Translations under genes and position numbers: made by a program
Part shown: one piece after another, positions 35,501 to 43,488 of the stretch
How positions within the stretch are numbered: the stretch's first letter is position 1
How the letters are laid out: every line of letters begins with the position of its first letter
NCBI RefSeq assembly: GCF_000798815.1
Contig: NZ_JTLD01000121.1
Coordinates: forward strand, 36,532-100,531
DNA: 64,000 bases
Reading direction: 5' to 3'
From: Alistipes sp. ZOR0009
GTDB lineage: Bacteria > Bacteroidota > Bacteroidia > Bacteroidales > ZOR0009
The notes under the pieces: generated by a model
Told to the model about the DNA's origin: nothing
Databases searched by the model: none
What the model saw: the letters and a program-made list of their open reading frames with translations, nothing else

Positions 35501-36196
35501 CTCTCTAGGGAAAGGGATGTGCTCTTTTGTCGACCGATTAAAATTCATTTGAGCACGATCTTTATCTTCTGGGGCAAATATTGAAATTAGGTTATACTTT
35601 CCTTCTTTTAATGATATCGGATCGTATCCAAGCAGCTGCATTCCTTCAGCATTTAAATAGCGAAACGTTCCGTCTGTTGCGACGTCGAATGCAATTTCGG
35701 GTGTTTGTTCTACAAAGTTCTTATAGTTGTTACGTTCATTGTTTTGTGCCTCATAGTCTAGGCATAGCAATGCGGATTGTGCCAGTTTTAAATTAATTTT
35801 ATCTAGCGTTTCTAAGTCTTTTTGATTAATATTTTGCTTAAGCATTAGTGCGAGTAATCCATAGCCTGAAAGATCCATCAGAACAAGAAAGCCCTCTGGT
35901 AGTTCTGTTACGACAGGTAGTTTTTGTTTCGCAACTTCGATAATATCTAGTTGTTGTTGTATTTCATTTAATATTGATGTAGGGTTTGTGTTGGTAGGGT
36001 AAATGTTTATTGGATTTTGATTAATATTTTCAATGCTGATATCGTATACTCTAATAATAGCACCCCAAATTGCATTTAGCTCGTTGGTGTAAGCAGCTAA
36101 TGCTTGTTCTAGCATTTCCTTTTTATCTAGATTATTCCCAATCGAAAGGGAAATCTCTAAAAAGTTGATTTTGTATGGATGGCTATTTTCTTTCAT
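29597..36196 (-). CDS. Giant multi-PAS hybrid histidine kinase, 2199 aa
   Basis: A soluble 2199-residue kinase. By eye there are eleven PAS modules and one GAF. An N-terminal region without recognised domain is followed by PAS at about 160-280 and PAS_3 at about 285-405, then GAF at about 415-565. Six closely similar PAS repeats follow, each opening F-[RK]-x-[LF]-F-[EN] and containing a C/V-N-x-A-F/L-L-x-x-L-G-Y step. Three further PAS modules end at about 1690. The kinase core has [11 protein letters not shown] (His near 1730) and [10 protein letters not shown] (near 1913). After a degenerate receiver comes a receiver with MDLQMPEMDG (Asp near 2128). No transmembrane helix and no output domain. 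It lies 36 bases after a glycosyltransferase gene and heads the three-kinase run. Confidence 0.92.
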   Translation of the reverse strand: MKENSHPYKINFLEISLSIGNNLDKKEMLEQALAAYTNELNAIWGAIIRVYDISIENINQNPINIYPTNTNPTSILNEIQQQLDIIEVAKQKLPVVTELPEGFLVLMDLSGYGLLALMLKQNINQKDLETLDKINLKLAQSALLCLDYEAQNNERNNYKNFVEQTPEIAFDVATDGTFRYLNAEGMQLLGYDPISLKEGKYNLISIFAPEDKDRAQMNFNRSTKEHIPFPREYMVVDKAGKKYTVLIYTRPITNSDNEVVGIRGFALDITERKSQENLIQESRERVDMALTGSEAGLWDWNIKTGDTYYNNRWANMLGYNLIEINKKVSFWNDLLHPDDKERVYEELQKHLNGETVIYKSEHRLKTKNGEWKWILDTGRVTERDMEGKPLRAVGTHIDITDRKEAEESLRKNLRQQEIISEIATSFNTLDNFEEKIQSALQKVGEHLDVSRVYIFEDNATGETTSNTFEWHNKGISPEKEHLQNLSYEAIPSWKRILKEKGMLFSNDTSTLPDDIRAITDKEEILSIIEYPIYIEGKYYGFIGFDECIYHREWNKWELEMLRTIAGIISNSFERRKIEASLRRNDEKFKGFFNLTPVGLAVNDFHTGAFLECNEALLKQLGYSKEELRELEYWDITPKEFEHQEVQQIEFLKKTGKYGPYAKEYIRKSGERYPVLLSGFLAKDDEGNNVIWSEIQDISDIRKRDIEIQRNEEKFRGLFELSSYGIMLTDLDGIIIDCNTAFANLLCSHREQLLAKGLYEFMDPNEYNEKKQFVYQCYKENRILDTFEINIYTKEGKLIIAEINGFFSTNEEGKTVIWATIYDITEDRRKQEALIQSEEKFRHLFEFTPYGIVMTNWEGTFFDFNKAFTEMLGFSSSELLQKSFEDIAIPEEYNKNVPNLLKETAEKGYFSPFEAHLKKKDGSLIACHMQGFSLNPKENQPTIWISIQDVTEEHRKKEELQFSEKRFRQLFEQYPYGISITTLHGDLVDCNDALIRITGYSKEDLKQRLPYTNKNTREHSKIKTSITKDILSKGVFGPIEIPLKKRNGETMSCILQGFSFVDKDGETRIYTSIQDISKEKEKAEAIRISEEKFRSLFELSPIGIVMRDLDTFEFIEVNNAFLNMLGYTADEFKNITYGDVSLDEYLSLEREVAQKLSRTRTFDSFEKEFKAKDGRRIPVLTTGFITQDETGRNIVWSSIQDISEIKNKTAGLKASEEKFRGLFEQIPIGVAKTDFHTSKYTECNNAFLKMLGYSADEIIGKTFLDITPEGYESLDDNIYQELAQKGEFGPYEKVYIKKNGEKLPVVINGYLTNDVTQTPLVWTTIQDISVLKKNERELRQSEEKFRSFVENASDVILALSLQGHTLYVSPNIEKMLGYKQDEIINHPMHEYVHPEDLQSYLMQVKDYLVRGLPSENMEYRIHHKNGEWRWVQVTTSINRDSNQNLYGIAILRDFTKDKLAQNELKRLSLVASQSTNIIVITNANREVEWVNDAFTKLTGYTKEEVIGKNPGTFLQGPLTSKRDLERIHEGLLSGKPFKAEVYNYSKNGRGYWVEVYITPTYGEKGELQSYIAVENDITERKHSEEQILKLTKGIENSPTVVVITDSNGVIEYVNNRFTEVTGYTPQETQGHTPRILKSGFHNRKFYKDLWDTIKAGNNWVGEIYNTKKDGTYYWESATISPIMNADNEITHFIALKEDITDRKLMYDEMLETLDRAEQATRAKSEFLATMSHEIRTPMNGVIGMTSLLAKTKLTDEQLDYVNTIRNSGDALLTIINDILDFSKIESGRMELELHPFDIRQCIEDVVDLFWLKSTQKGTSLTYCISPSIKHKVLGDVTRVRQILVNLVGNAIKFTEEGGIHIDVKLKRKDKTTKTSEITFSVKDSGLGIPGDKLSKLFTPFTQVDSSITRRFGGTGLGLAITSRLLELMSSHIYVDSQEGNGSNFYFTLNLKNTDITDCTIIPINLKKNKVYLSISNASIKTTLSNILNSINLNIVDTPTEATIIFSERCQAESESARTIFVNAINKNCNHPELDTQLMLPLKTSAVINALVKHSLIADNSSKEENSDKETKLLAERYPISILVAEDNTINQKLMNKSLSFYGYSADIAANGLEVLEALERQPYDLIFMDLQMPEMDGLEATKQIISRYKEYRPKIVAMTASALGADKEACFEAGMDDYVSKPIKIDIIEEMIIKWCSTNS

Positions 36197-36232
36197 AACG
36201 TAAAAAAAAAATTGCGAGACGTTATTCGGTGG

Positions 36233-37414
36233 TTATGCTCGTTTGGCTCTTTCCCAGTTAACTGTTTGTGTGTGGTTTAGGTACCGGAAGAAACCTCTAA
36301 AAACGGCGTAGTTCATTATGTAGAAGAAGTAAGGAATAAAAAGTCCCTTGATGTGTAATTTTTTATTTTCTAGTATGTAGCCAACTAATGCAAGGAGATA
36401 AAAAGCTATTTGTAAAAATAGTGTCCAAGTGTAGATGGAATCAAGCGAAAAACCTTCTCTGATTGCAATGTATGTGTTTGTGAGTAGAATTATAAGAAGG
36501 CTCAATGGAGCTAGAGTCCAGCGCAAAACTCGATGCGAGATGTACTGGAATGAGAGTAATCCATACTTGAGTATATTGAGAAGAGGGGATAATCGTACGA
36601 TGCTTTGTATCCCTCCTGCTGAAATTCTAATTTTTCGTTTAAGTTCTTCCTTTACGTTAGCTGAAGCTTTTTCGGCTGCATAAGCTTCGGGATCGTATTT
36701 TATTTTGTATCCACGAAGGGCAATGCGCATCGAAATCATGAAGTCGTCTAGAAGCGTGTCTTTTTCTACTTCCTCAAACAGTTCTGTTCTGATTGCAAAC
36801 AGTTCTCCTGCTGCACCGACAACAGAGTTTAGTTCAGAATCCCAACGTTTAAGGGTTGATTCGTACTTCCAGTACGCGCCTTCTCCTGCTGATGCGGCGG
36901 CCTCTTTTTCGTCTAATAAAATTCTTTTCTCACCAGATACGCAGCCTACTTTAGGGTTAGCGAATAGGGCTACGATTCGGCGTATAGAGTCTTTCCCTAG
37001 ATGTGTGTTGGCGTCACAAAAGATGGTTATTGGGGTTTTTACGAGCCTCATGCCTCTATTGATAGCTCCAATTTTACCCGCTCTTCCCTCTTGATGCTCT
37101 ACTACGGCCTGTGTATATTGACGAATAGCTTCTGGAGTGCCGTCATTGGAACCATCGGTAACCCATAGTATGGTTAGCTTACTTGCTGGATAGTCGAGCT
37201 GAAGCGTGTTGTGCATTTTCTCGTCTACATAATCCTTCTCGTTATAGGCGGCAATAAGCAAGGTTACGTCGGGCTCATAGTTGGTGTTGGCTCGCTCTTG
37301 CTTTCCCGATAGGCGTTTTATTTTAACAAGAATGTACAGAATTAAAGCATAGCCAATGTATGCGTAGAATATGATTGCTGCACATAGCCAGAATATGATT
37401 TTGGGTGCTAGCAT
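36233..37414 (-). CDS. Family 2 glycosyltransferase, membrane-bound
   Basis: 393 residues: one N-terminal helix (about 5-28), a GT-A catalytic domain with DVTLLIAAYNEKD, VTDGSNDGT, the metal-binding FCDANTH and an LLDDFMIS acidic segment, then three C-terminal helices starting near 290. The layout resembles processive GT2 enzymes, but the QxxRW motif is replaced by RKIRISAGG, which many non-cellulose members also have. It probably adds sugars at the cytoplasmic membrane for the exopolysaccharide made by this cluster. It is the last biosynthetic gene before the kinases. Confidence 0.88.
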   Translation of the reverse strand: MLAPKIIFWLCAAIIFYAYIGYALILYILVKIKRLSGKQERANTNYEPDVTLLIAAYNEKDYVDEKMHNTLQLDYPASKLTILWVTDGSNDGTPEAIRQYTQAVVEHQEGRAGKIGAINRGMRLVKTPITIFCDANTHLGKDSIRRIVALFANPKVGCVSGEKRILLDEKEAAASAGEGAYWKYESTLKRWDSELNSVVGAAGELFAIRTELFEEVEKDTLLDDFMISMRIALRGYKIKYDPEAYAAEKASANVKEELKRKIRISAGGIQSIVRLSPLLNILKYGLLSFQYISHRVLRWTLAPLSLLIILLTNTYIAIREGFSLDSIYTWTLFLQIAFYLLALVGYILENKKLHIKGLFIPYFFYIMNYAVFRGFFRYLNHTQTVNWERAKRA

Positions 37415-37441
37415 TTGATGTTAGTTTATAGTTAACTTTTT

Positions 37442-38071
37442 CTACAGGGCTACCTGTATCGGTTTTTCCCATGTCTGAGTCGCTGGGTTGTATTGTTTTA
37501 TGATTTTGGCCGGGTTACCACCCGCTACACAATAGTCAGGAATCGAACGGGTAACAACACTTCCTGCTGCAATCACACTGTGTTTACCAATAGTAACACC
37601 AGCAACTACAACAGAGTTCGATCCAATCCAAGTTTCGTCTCCAATTATTATTTCGGAGGTGGTTACAGGTTGCTTCCATATTGGAGTCGTAACGTCTTGG
37701 TACCCGTGGTTTAGCCCAGAGCATACTACATTTTGGGCAAAGCGAACGTCGTTGCCAACTGTTACGGGGCCAATAATTACGCTCCCGATGCCAATTCTTG
37801 TGTTATTTCCAATATACACATCTCCTACGCCGTTGTTTAAAGTTGCGTAATCTTCTACTGTCGAGTTGGACCCAATGCTGAAGTTGCGAAAGGGGAGTAG
37901 ATCGTTACGTACTGATCGGCATATGGTTGTATGCTTTCCTCTTTTATGCTTAAACGGGTTAAGCAAGAGCCTCACCCAAAGGCGAGGTCTTGCTTGATTT
38001 CTTGGCATAAGTAGCCAAATAGTTAACCGTTTAAGAGCTTTATTTTCTTTGATTTTATCTTTGATGCTCAT
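37442..38071 (-). CDS. Left-handed beta-helix (hexapeptide) acyltransferase
   Basis: 209 residues. After a basic N-terminal region the protein is a run of hexapeptide repeats ([LIV]-G-x4), for example VYIGNNTRIGIGSVIIGPVT and the later IIGDETWIGSNSVVVAGVT. The catalytic His is in GLNHGYQDV, and PAKIIKQY near the end is typical of sugar O- or N-acetyltransferases such as WcaF and WbbJ. It probably acetylates the polysaccharide of the surrounding cluster using acetyl-CoA. Its ATG directly abuts the stop of the LruC gene with no gap. Confidence 0.9.
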   Translation of the reverse strand: MSIKDKIKENKALKRLTIWLLMPRNQARPRLWVRLLLNPFKHKRGKHTTICRSVRNDLLPFRNFSIGSNSTVEDYATLNNGVGDVYIGNNTRIGIGSVIIGPVTVGNDVRFAQNVVCSGLNHGYQDVTTPIWKQPVTTSEIIIGDETWIGSNSVVVAGVTIGKHSVIAAGSVVTRSIPDYCVAGGNPAKIIKQYNPATQTWEKPIQVAL

Positions 38072-40183
38072 CTATTTAGTGTAAATTTTGCTACTGTTTC
38101 TATAGCCTGATTTATCTAAATACCAGTCAGTCTTGACAGTTCCTCCTGATTCGGCCCAAGGGGCGAAAAAGTTGAAGGCATCAATGATTGGTGTATTTTC
38201 TGTTGGATAGTCAAACTTGTCAAGGAAAATGATGCCCCAAGGTAAATTCTTGTAAGTCTTATAGAACTTCTTTTTGGCGGGCTGTGTGTTGTCTTGAGCG
38301 GTCATAAAGAGACTTGCATCGGCTTTACCTGTTGGGATCATGTTTTGAAGATGAACCTCTTTTCCTCTTATTTGATTTACAAATATGAATGGGTTGTATG
38401 GAGGATTGCCCATTGCTGCAGGATTTTGAGGTGTGCTGAACAAAATTTTAAAGGTAATAGGCTCAGGCGTGCTGTATGGTGAACCTACTGTGGTATTTAC
38501 GCCGCTACCTCCTCCTGTATACTTAAGGATATCATACCCATCGTCGAAGGCGATGTAAATTGCTTCGTCCGAAACATTGTTGTAGGGGTTATTTACAGGA
38601 ACTTCGAGGCCATTGCCACCTAATGTGGCGATACCATGCTTAATGAGCGAACCCTGAACACCCTTAAATGTGGTTGTGGCAGACGATATGGTGTTAGAGG
38701 GAACTCCAAGCGCCATCCCAAATCCGTTGTGGTAGCTAGCTCCCATTGCCTTTAGTATTAGCTCACCATTAACTTCTACCACTTTGTTACTGGCATTGGT
38801 TATTTGGTTAATCTTGTAGTCAATAACCATATCATTTATATCGTAGTCGCCTTTGGCTGGCCATAAATCTTCGTATGCCAAAGTTCCATAGGTCGAAGAT
38901 GATGGATACCAGTTGTTAAAGGCCTTACTTGGATCCTTTGGATAATCGTCAGAGGTGTCTGGAATTCCGTCTCCATCGGCATCTGGTTTGCTATTCGAGT
39001 ATTTCATTGGAGGTAAATCTCCTGTTTGGATAGCTGTTACAGGGTTGGAGGTTACGTAAAAAACGGCATCGTTAAAGTCGTTGTCAGAGCCTTGGTCTCT
39101 TTTGATATCTTCAAACCCTAGAAGAACTTTATCGCGGGTGTTGTCATAAATAAGCACATTGTGTTGGCGTATATTCTTAGCATCAGGGGCAACTACCGTT
39201 TCGCTATTAAATTCGGGATCGGAGTAGAAAACCCAGTTCCAGTTATTGGCGGTAATGGTTCCATTTCTGAATCCATCGGATAGGCATACCCAGCCGATTC
39301 CTGTGTTTGCAGGGAATCTTCCAATTTTTACCTTATCACCAGAGTAAAGACCTCCACCGCTATTATAGTAGGAAACGTTGGGGAGAATAATGAATATGGT
39401 ATCAATTTTATCTTTACTTGTAAATGGTTTATTTAGGTTGTACTTATAGTAACCGAGCACATTTCTATATCCAGCACCTTCGTGTACAAACGTTACCCAT
39501 ACATCCGAAAGCTCCTTTATGATAACGTTGGTTTCATTAGTCTTTGCAAGGTATGGTAAGTTGTAATCGGGCACAGGATAGCGTTCGGGGAGCGATGCGT
39601 TGACATCATCAAGGAAGGCTGCATCTACAACGTCTCGCTTTGCCTCTAGGTTATTTGGAACTCCATTTGAGTTAAAATCTGCAATGGATTTAAATACGGT
39701 ATTTCCAACCTTGAAGTTGATACTTCCATTGGTTGCGCTTGCCGACTTCATGGCGCTAACGCTTTTGGATGGCGCCCCATACGTTACAGAAGCAATGTTG
39801 TTTACGATTTTAACGGTTACATCTCCTGGTATACCAATATATTGGGGTACAAATTGAACCGAATCAAAGTAAGCTGGGGCGGTGATGTATGCTTGTGCAG
39901 CTCCTTTTGAATCTGTTGCAAAGGTCTGCACTAGCCTTGATTCACTTCCATTCTTTAAATATGCATCGAAGCGTACGCCCACAAGTGGGTTTCCGTTAAC
40001 ATCAGCAGCATTTACTACAAGTTGCACGTTGCTGCCTGTTGTAAAGTTAAAGTTGTCTGGAATAACCAAATTGTCAATGGTTGTTGGAGTCGGATTCGGA
40101 GTAGGATCCGTACTACTGTTTTTGGTGCACGATTGTGCTACAATCAGCGCCGCTGCTATGGCGGCATAAACCTTTAGCCTCAT
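38072..40183 (-). CDS. LruC-domain surface lipoprotein
   Basis: 703 residues with a lipobox signal (VAQSC, Cys19) followed by a Thr/Pro-rich linker (DPTPNPTPTT). A first beta-rich Ig-like domain (about 40-150) is followed by a DUF4114-like region containing DQGSDNDFNDAVFYV (about 360-385). A calcium-binding-like DADGDGIPDTSDDYP (about 400-415) then leads into the LruC domain to the C-terminus, with WPAKGDYDINDMVIDY. LruC proteins occur in Leptospira and Bacteroidota as exported proteins of unknown function. Its place inside a glycosyltransferase run suggests that it binds, exports or anchors the glycan at the cell surface (inference). Confidence 0.87.
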   Translation of the reverse strand: MRLKVYAAIAAALIVAQSCTKNSSTDPTPNPTPTTIDNLVIPDNFNFTTGSNVQLVVNAADVNGNPLVGVRFDAYLKNGSESRLVQTFATDSKGAAQAYITAPAYFDSVQFVPQYIGIPGDVTVKIVNNIASVTYGAPSKSVSAMKSASATNGSINFKVGNTVFKSIADFNSNGVPNNLEAKRDVVDAAFLDDVNASLPERYPVPDYNLPYLAKTNETNVIIKELSDVWVTFVHEGAGYRNVLGYYKYNLNKPFTSKDKIDTIFIILPNVSYYNSGGGLYSGDKVKIGRFPANTGIGWVCLSDGFRNGTITANNWNWVFYSDPEFNSETVVAPDAKNIRQHNVLIYDNTRDKVLLGFEDIKRDQGSDNDFNDAVFYVTSNPVTAIQTGDLPPMKYSNSKPDADGDGIPDTSDDYPKDPSKAFNNWYPSSSTYGTLAYEDLWPAKGDYDINDMVIDYKINQITNASNKVVEVNGELILKAMGASYHNGFGMALGVPSNTISSATTTFKGVQGSLIKHGIATLGGNGLEVPVNNPYNNVSDEAIYIAFDDGYDILKYTGGGSGVNTTVGSPYSTPEPITFKILFSTPQNPAAMGNPPYNPFIFVNQIRGKEVHLQNMIPTGKADASLFMTAQDNTQPAKKKFYKTYKNLPWGIIFLDKFDYPTENTPIIDAFNFFAPWAESGGTVKTDWYLDKSGYRNSSKIYTK

Positions 40184-40269
40184 TGCTCTTTGTTTTAGTT
40201 TGTTCTATTAATCGATAAAATTTGCTTAACCTCATTACCTCTTTAACAACAGGTGTTTTGTTGTTGCAA

Positions 40270-41433
40270 TTATTTAATAGCTAAATAGCTGTTAAATATT
40301 GTTTTGGCGAGCCTTTCCCATGTAAAGGGTTGTGCTCTTTCTTTTCCTTTCTCAACTAGCGATTGTCGTAAGCTATCATCAGAAAGAAGTTTTCTTATTG
40401 CAGCTGCAAGCTCCTCTGGTGCCGATGGGCTTACAAGCAGTGCGGCGTCACCTGCCACTTCGGGCATCGACGTTACGTTTGATGTGATAACAGGTATGCC
40501 CGAAGCCATTGCCTCAATTATTGGGATACCAAACCCTTCGGAAAATGAAGGGAAAAGGAGCATTTCCGCCATCTGGTATATGGTGGGTAGATGTTCCGAT
40601 TTTATATAGCCTATTAGCTTTATTGATGGATACAGATGGGGTAGCTTTAACTCATTTAGCGTTTTATAGAGATATTCCTCCTCTATCCCTTTTATCACCA
40701 ATGCTGGAGTTGCCGTTGGGAATGATGCTAGTTCTAGGGCATACGCTTTTAGTACGCCTGCAAGGTTCTTGCGAGGTTCCTTGTTCCCTAAGAAAAAGAG
40801 ATAGCGATCGGGGAGTTGGTAATGTTCTTGTATCTCCTGTCTAGTCAATTCATCCGATCTTTCAAAAAAGGCTGGACTTACTCCGTTGTACACCACCTGT
40901 ATTTTTTCGGCTGGGAGTTTTAACCTTTTTGATATAACCTCTCGCTGGTAGTTCGATACGGTGAATATTACTTCCGCCTTTTGAGCGGCTCTAGGTGCTA
41001 TAAATCGGCGGTAAAAGTTGCCGAATCGTTGGTATGACGATCCTCCTTTTTTGCTAAGCAGGTAGTTCTTTTCTAAGAAAATAATGTCGTGCAGGGTTAG
41101 AAAAAGCCTGCATTTACCTCTTAGCGGAGCGGTGTTAGAGGTGCAGTGTAGTATGTCTGGCCTATACTTTCTGAGCCAGCCCGGCAATGCCACCTGCTCC
41201 CAGTCGGGATAGCTTTTGCCTTTTAGAAATATGATTTTAAAGTTAGGAGTCTCCTGTAGGCAAATATCTTCATCCTCCTTTGTTAGGATAAAGTATTCGT
41301 TTACGGTATCGAGTTTTTGTAGCTCGCGAATCATTTCTAGTGCTACTACATCCATACCGTGCTTGCGAGGGCGGAATATGCGCTGTGCTTCAATGGCTAT
41401 GCGTAGCCTCTTTTGTGGTTGATTGTTCTCCAT
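40270..41433 (-). CDS. Family 4 glycosyltransferase
   Basis: 387 residues with the GT-B fold of GT4 enzymes. The donor-binding motif FPSFSEGFGIPIIEAMASG (the E-x7-E pattern) lies near residues 294-312 and is followed by PVITSNVTSMPEVAGDAA. The linker segment FFLGNKEPRKNL marks the start of the second Rossmann domain. It is a retaining glycosyltransferase acting in the cytoplasm on a lipid-linked glycan; the sugar is not predictable. Its 5' end overlaps the previous gene by 44 bases, indicating translational coupling. Confidence 0.92.
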   Translation of the reverse strand: MENNQPQKRLRIAIEAQRIFRPRKHGMDVVALEMIRELQKLDTVNEYFILTKEDEDICLQETPNFKIIFLKGKSYPDWEQVALPGWLRKYRPDILHCTSNTAPLRGKCRLFLTLHDIIFLEKNYLLSKKGGSSYQRFGNFYRRFIAPRAAQKAEVIFTVSNYQREVISKRLKLPAEKIQVVYNGVSPAFFERSDELTRQEIQEHYQLPDRYLFFLGNKEPRKNLAGVLKAYALELASFPTATPALVIKGIEEEYLYKTLNELKLPHLYPSIKLIGYIKSEHLPTIYQMAEMLLFPSFSEGFGIPIIEAMASGIPVITSNVTSMPEVAGDAALLVSPSAPEELAAAIRKLLSDDSLRQSLVEKGKERAQPFTWERLAKTIFNSYLAIK

Positions 41434-42583
41434 GTGCCGTATGTATGAATGTTTTGTTGGCTCCTTTAAGCTTAAATAGCAGCAGTAGCATGTTTATAAA
41501 TGTTGAGGGGATCGCCATCATGGCTCTTAGCATTTGCTTGCTGTAAAGTTTTCGGGGGATGGATATTAGCAGTGCTCCAATGGTTATGGTAAACGATGCT
41601 GCCCATTGCATCCAACTCGGCGTAACGTTAGCAATGGCCGATGCTAACCCCAGAATAAGGATTAGTCCAGGTAGCAGTAAGCGGGGTACCTGAATTCCTT
41701 GTACTACCTTGTCGGCATAGTCTATCCGTCCTTCGAGTAGCGCTTTAAACCCAGACTTATAGTAGCGACCAAAGTAGTGTAGCTGAGCCGATAGCCACCG
41801 GCGGCGCTGGTTTTGGAACACCTCCTGCCGTTGAACCTTTTCGTCTAGCACGTAGGCGTCTAGTACGTAATCTATCTTTATTCCTCTATCGATAAGGCGC
41901 AACTCCAGCTCGCGGTCGAAGCCCCCAATGGCATCTATCTCTGCCATGATGCTTTTAAATAGCCGAAATTCGAAAACCATTGCCGAGCCAATAAGCGCAC
42001 TAGATAGCCCTGCAATCCGATGCCCTTGCCTAAAAATGTGGTTATTTATCTCTTCGCTTATGGCGTCCAAGTAGGCTAGGTGGGTATTCCTGTTTTTGGC
42101 AATTCGATGTCCCTGAACGGCTACCTGCTGATGCTTAAACCGTGTAGCCATCTTCGCCAGAAAGTCATCTTGCATTAGGTTGTCGGCATCGAGAATAGCC
42201 ACCGCATCATACTCCTTGGTAAGGGAATCTAATGCTGCATTTAGCGATTTGCTTTTGGTGCTTTTCTCAAATATTACTTCCAAAACGTTTACTGGTATTC
42301 GCCTTAAGGTCTCCACCGTATCGGGGGCAAGCGAGTCGGCTATCACCAGCACGTCAAAGTAGTCGTAGGGGTAGTTATGCTCGGCCGCCTTTTGGGCCGA
42401 CTCTATGATAACCGCATCCTCCTTATACGACGGAATTAGCACCAAGAAGCTGATGCCATGCGAGCGAGGCGTATGCTTTTTACTTCCTAGGTGCCCTGCT
42501 ATTGCAAACAGCATAAAGTAGATAGCCCAAAACGATAGGTACACGTAGGCTACCCATAACAGGAGGCTAAGTAGTGTACTCAT
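41390..42583 (-). CDS. Processive-type family 2 glycosyltransferase with QxxRW motif
   Basis: 397 residues. An N-terminal membrane helix is followed by a GT-A domain with FLVLIPSYKEDAVI, AILDADN (DxD) and the QRRRW motif in FQNQRRRWLSAQ near residue 260, which is the hallmark of cellulose/hyaluronan-synthase-like enzymes. Two or three C-terminal helices follow. It may polymerise a beta-linked backbone. It overlaps both neighbouring glycosyltransferase genes (17 bases upstream, 44 downstream). Confidence 0.9.
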   Translation of the reverse strand: MSTLLSLLLWVAYVYLSFWAIYFMLFAIAGHLGSKKHTPRSHGISFLVLIPSYKEDAVIIESAQKAAEHNYPYDYFDVLVIADSLAPDTVETLRRIPVNVLEVIFEKSTKSKSLNAALDSLTKEYDAVAILDADNLMQDDFLAKMATRFKHQQVAVQGHRIAKNRNTHLAYLDAISEEINNHIFRQGHRIAGLSSALIGSAMVFEFRLFKSIMAEIDAIGGFDRELELRLIDRGIKIDYVLDAYVLDEKVQRQEVFQNQRRRWLSAQLHYFGRYYKSGFKALLEGRIDYADKVVQGIQVPRLLLPGLILILGLASAIANVTPSWMQWAASFTITIGALLISIPRKLYSKQMLRAMMAIPSTFINMLLLLFKLKGANKTFIHTAHGEQSTTKEATHSH

Positions 42584-43466
42584 ATCGTTTCGAATTTAGG
42601 TGCCATAATATCGAGCGAACAAGGGCCTTGCGGTGGTTCGGCTCGCGGTATACTAGGGTGGTGATAATTCGTTTGGGGACGGCTACTCCGAGGAAGTAGG
42701 CAACGCCTGCAACGCGCGTTACGCCGCTGGTGTTGCGCCTTAGAAACAGCAGCCGGTTGCGGTTGAGGTAGTAGGTTTTGAGCGGACTTTGCTTACCCGT
42801 ACTTACCGACTCCTTATGGAATACAACCGATTCGGGTACGTACATTATTCGGTAGCCTGCCTTTTTTATGCGCTCGCACCAGTCCAGCTCCTCGTAGTAA
42901 AGGAAGTAGCCTTCAAACATTTCGCCAACTCGGTTAATCACCTCGCGCGAGGTAATCATGGCAGCACCGTGAGCAAAGGCGGTTTCCTGTGGGATGTTGT
43001 ACTGTCCCTCGTCAACTTCGGCATAGCCTATGGCCTGGTTGCGCATGGTTAGGTAGTTTAGCGGAGTGCTTCCGGCATACTGTATGGTATCCGGATGGTA
43101 GTAGAACCTAATTTTAGGGCTGGCCATTCCTACCTTATCCTCCTGCATTACGGCTACCAGCGGCTCTAGAAAATCTACTGGAACTTCAATGTCGTTGTTG
43201 AGGAATAGCAGCAGCGCTCCCTTGCTTTCCAGTAGACCAAGGTTATTTCCTCCGGCAAATCCCAAGTTCTCGTTGCTGGCAATAACCTGTACCCACGGTT
43301 CTTCTTCCGCTATCTTGGCCGCATCGTTACTGCCCGAGGCGTTATCTACCACCAGCACTTCTATGTTCGGATAGGTAATTCGTTTAAGCGATTCGAGCAG
43401 CGCAATGGTAACATCGGCCTGCTTGTAGTTTACCGTAATGATGCTAACTAGGGGCGTTCTTTCCAT
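42567..43466 (-). CDS. Family 2 glycosyltransferase, rhamnosyltransferase-like
   Basis: 299 residues. VSIITVNYKQADVT opens the GT-A fold, LLFLNNDIEVP is the metal-binding segment, and YYEELDWCERIKKAGYRI is the acceptor-site motif shared by many rhamnosyl- and related transferases. It ends in a basic amphipathic segment instead of membrane helices, so it is probably peripheral on the cytoplasmic face. Donor and acceptor are not predictable. It overlaps the next gene by 17 bases. Confidence 0.9.
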   Translation of the reverse strand: MERTPLVSIITVNYKQADVTIALLESLKRITYPNIEVLVVDNASGSNDAAKIAEEEPWVQVIASNENLGFAGGNNLGLLESKGALLLFLNNDIEVPVDFLEPLVAVMQEDKVGMASPKIRFYYHPDTIQYAGSTPLNYLTMRNQAIGYAEVDEGQYNIPQETAFAHGAAMITSREVINRVGEMFEGYFLYYEELDWCERIKKAGYRIMYVPESVVFHKESVSTGKQSPLKTYYLNRNRLLFLRRNTSGVTRVAGVAYFLGVAVPKRIITTLVYREPNHRKALVRSILWHLNSKRYEYTT

Positions 43467-43488
43467 TGGTATTAGGATTTGATGCGGT

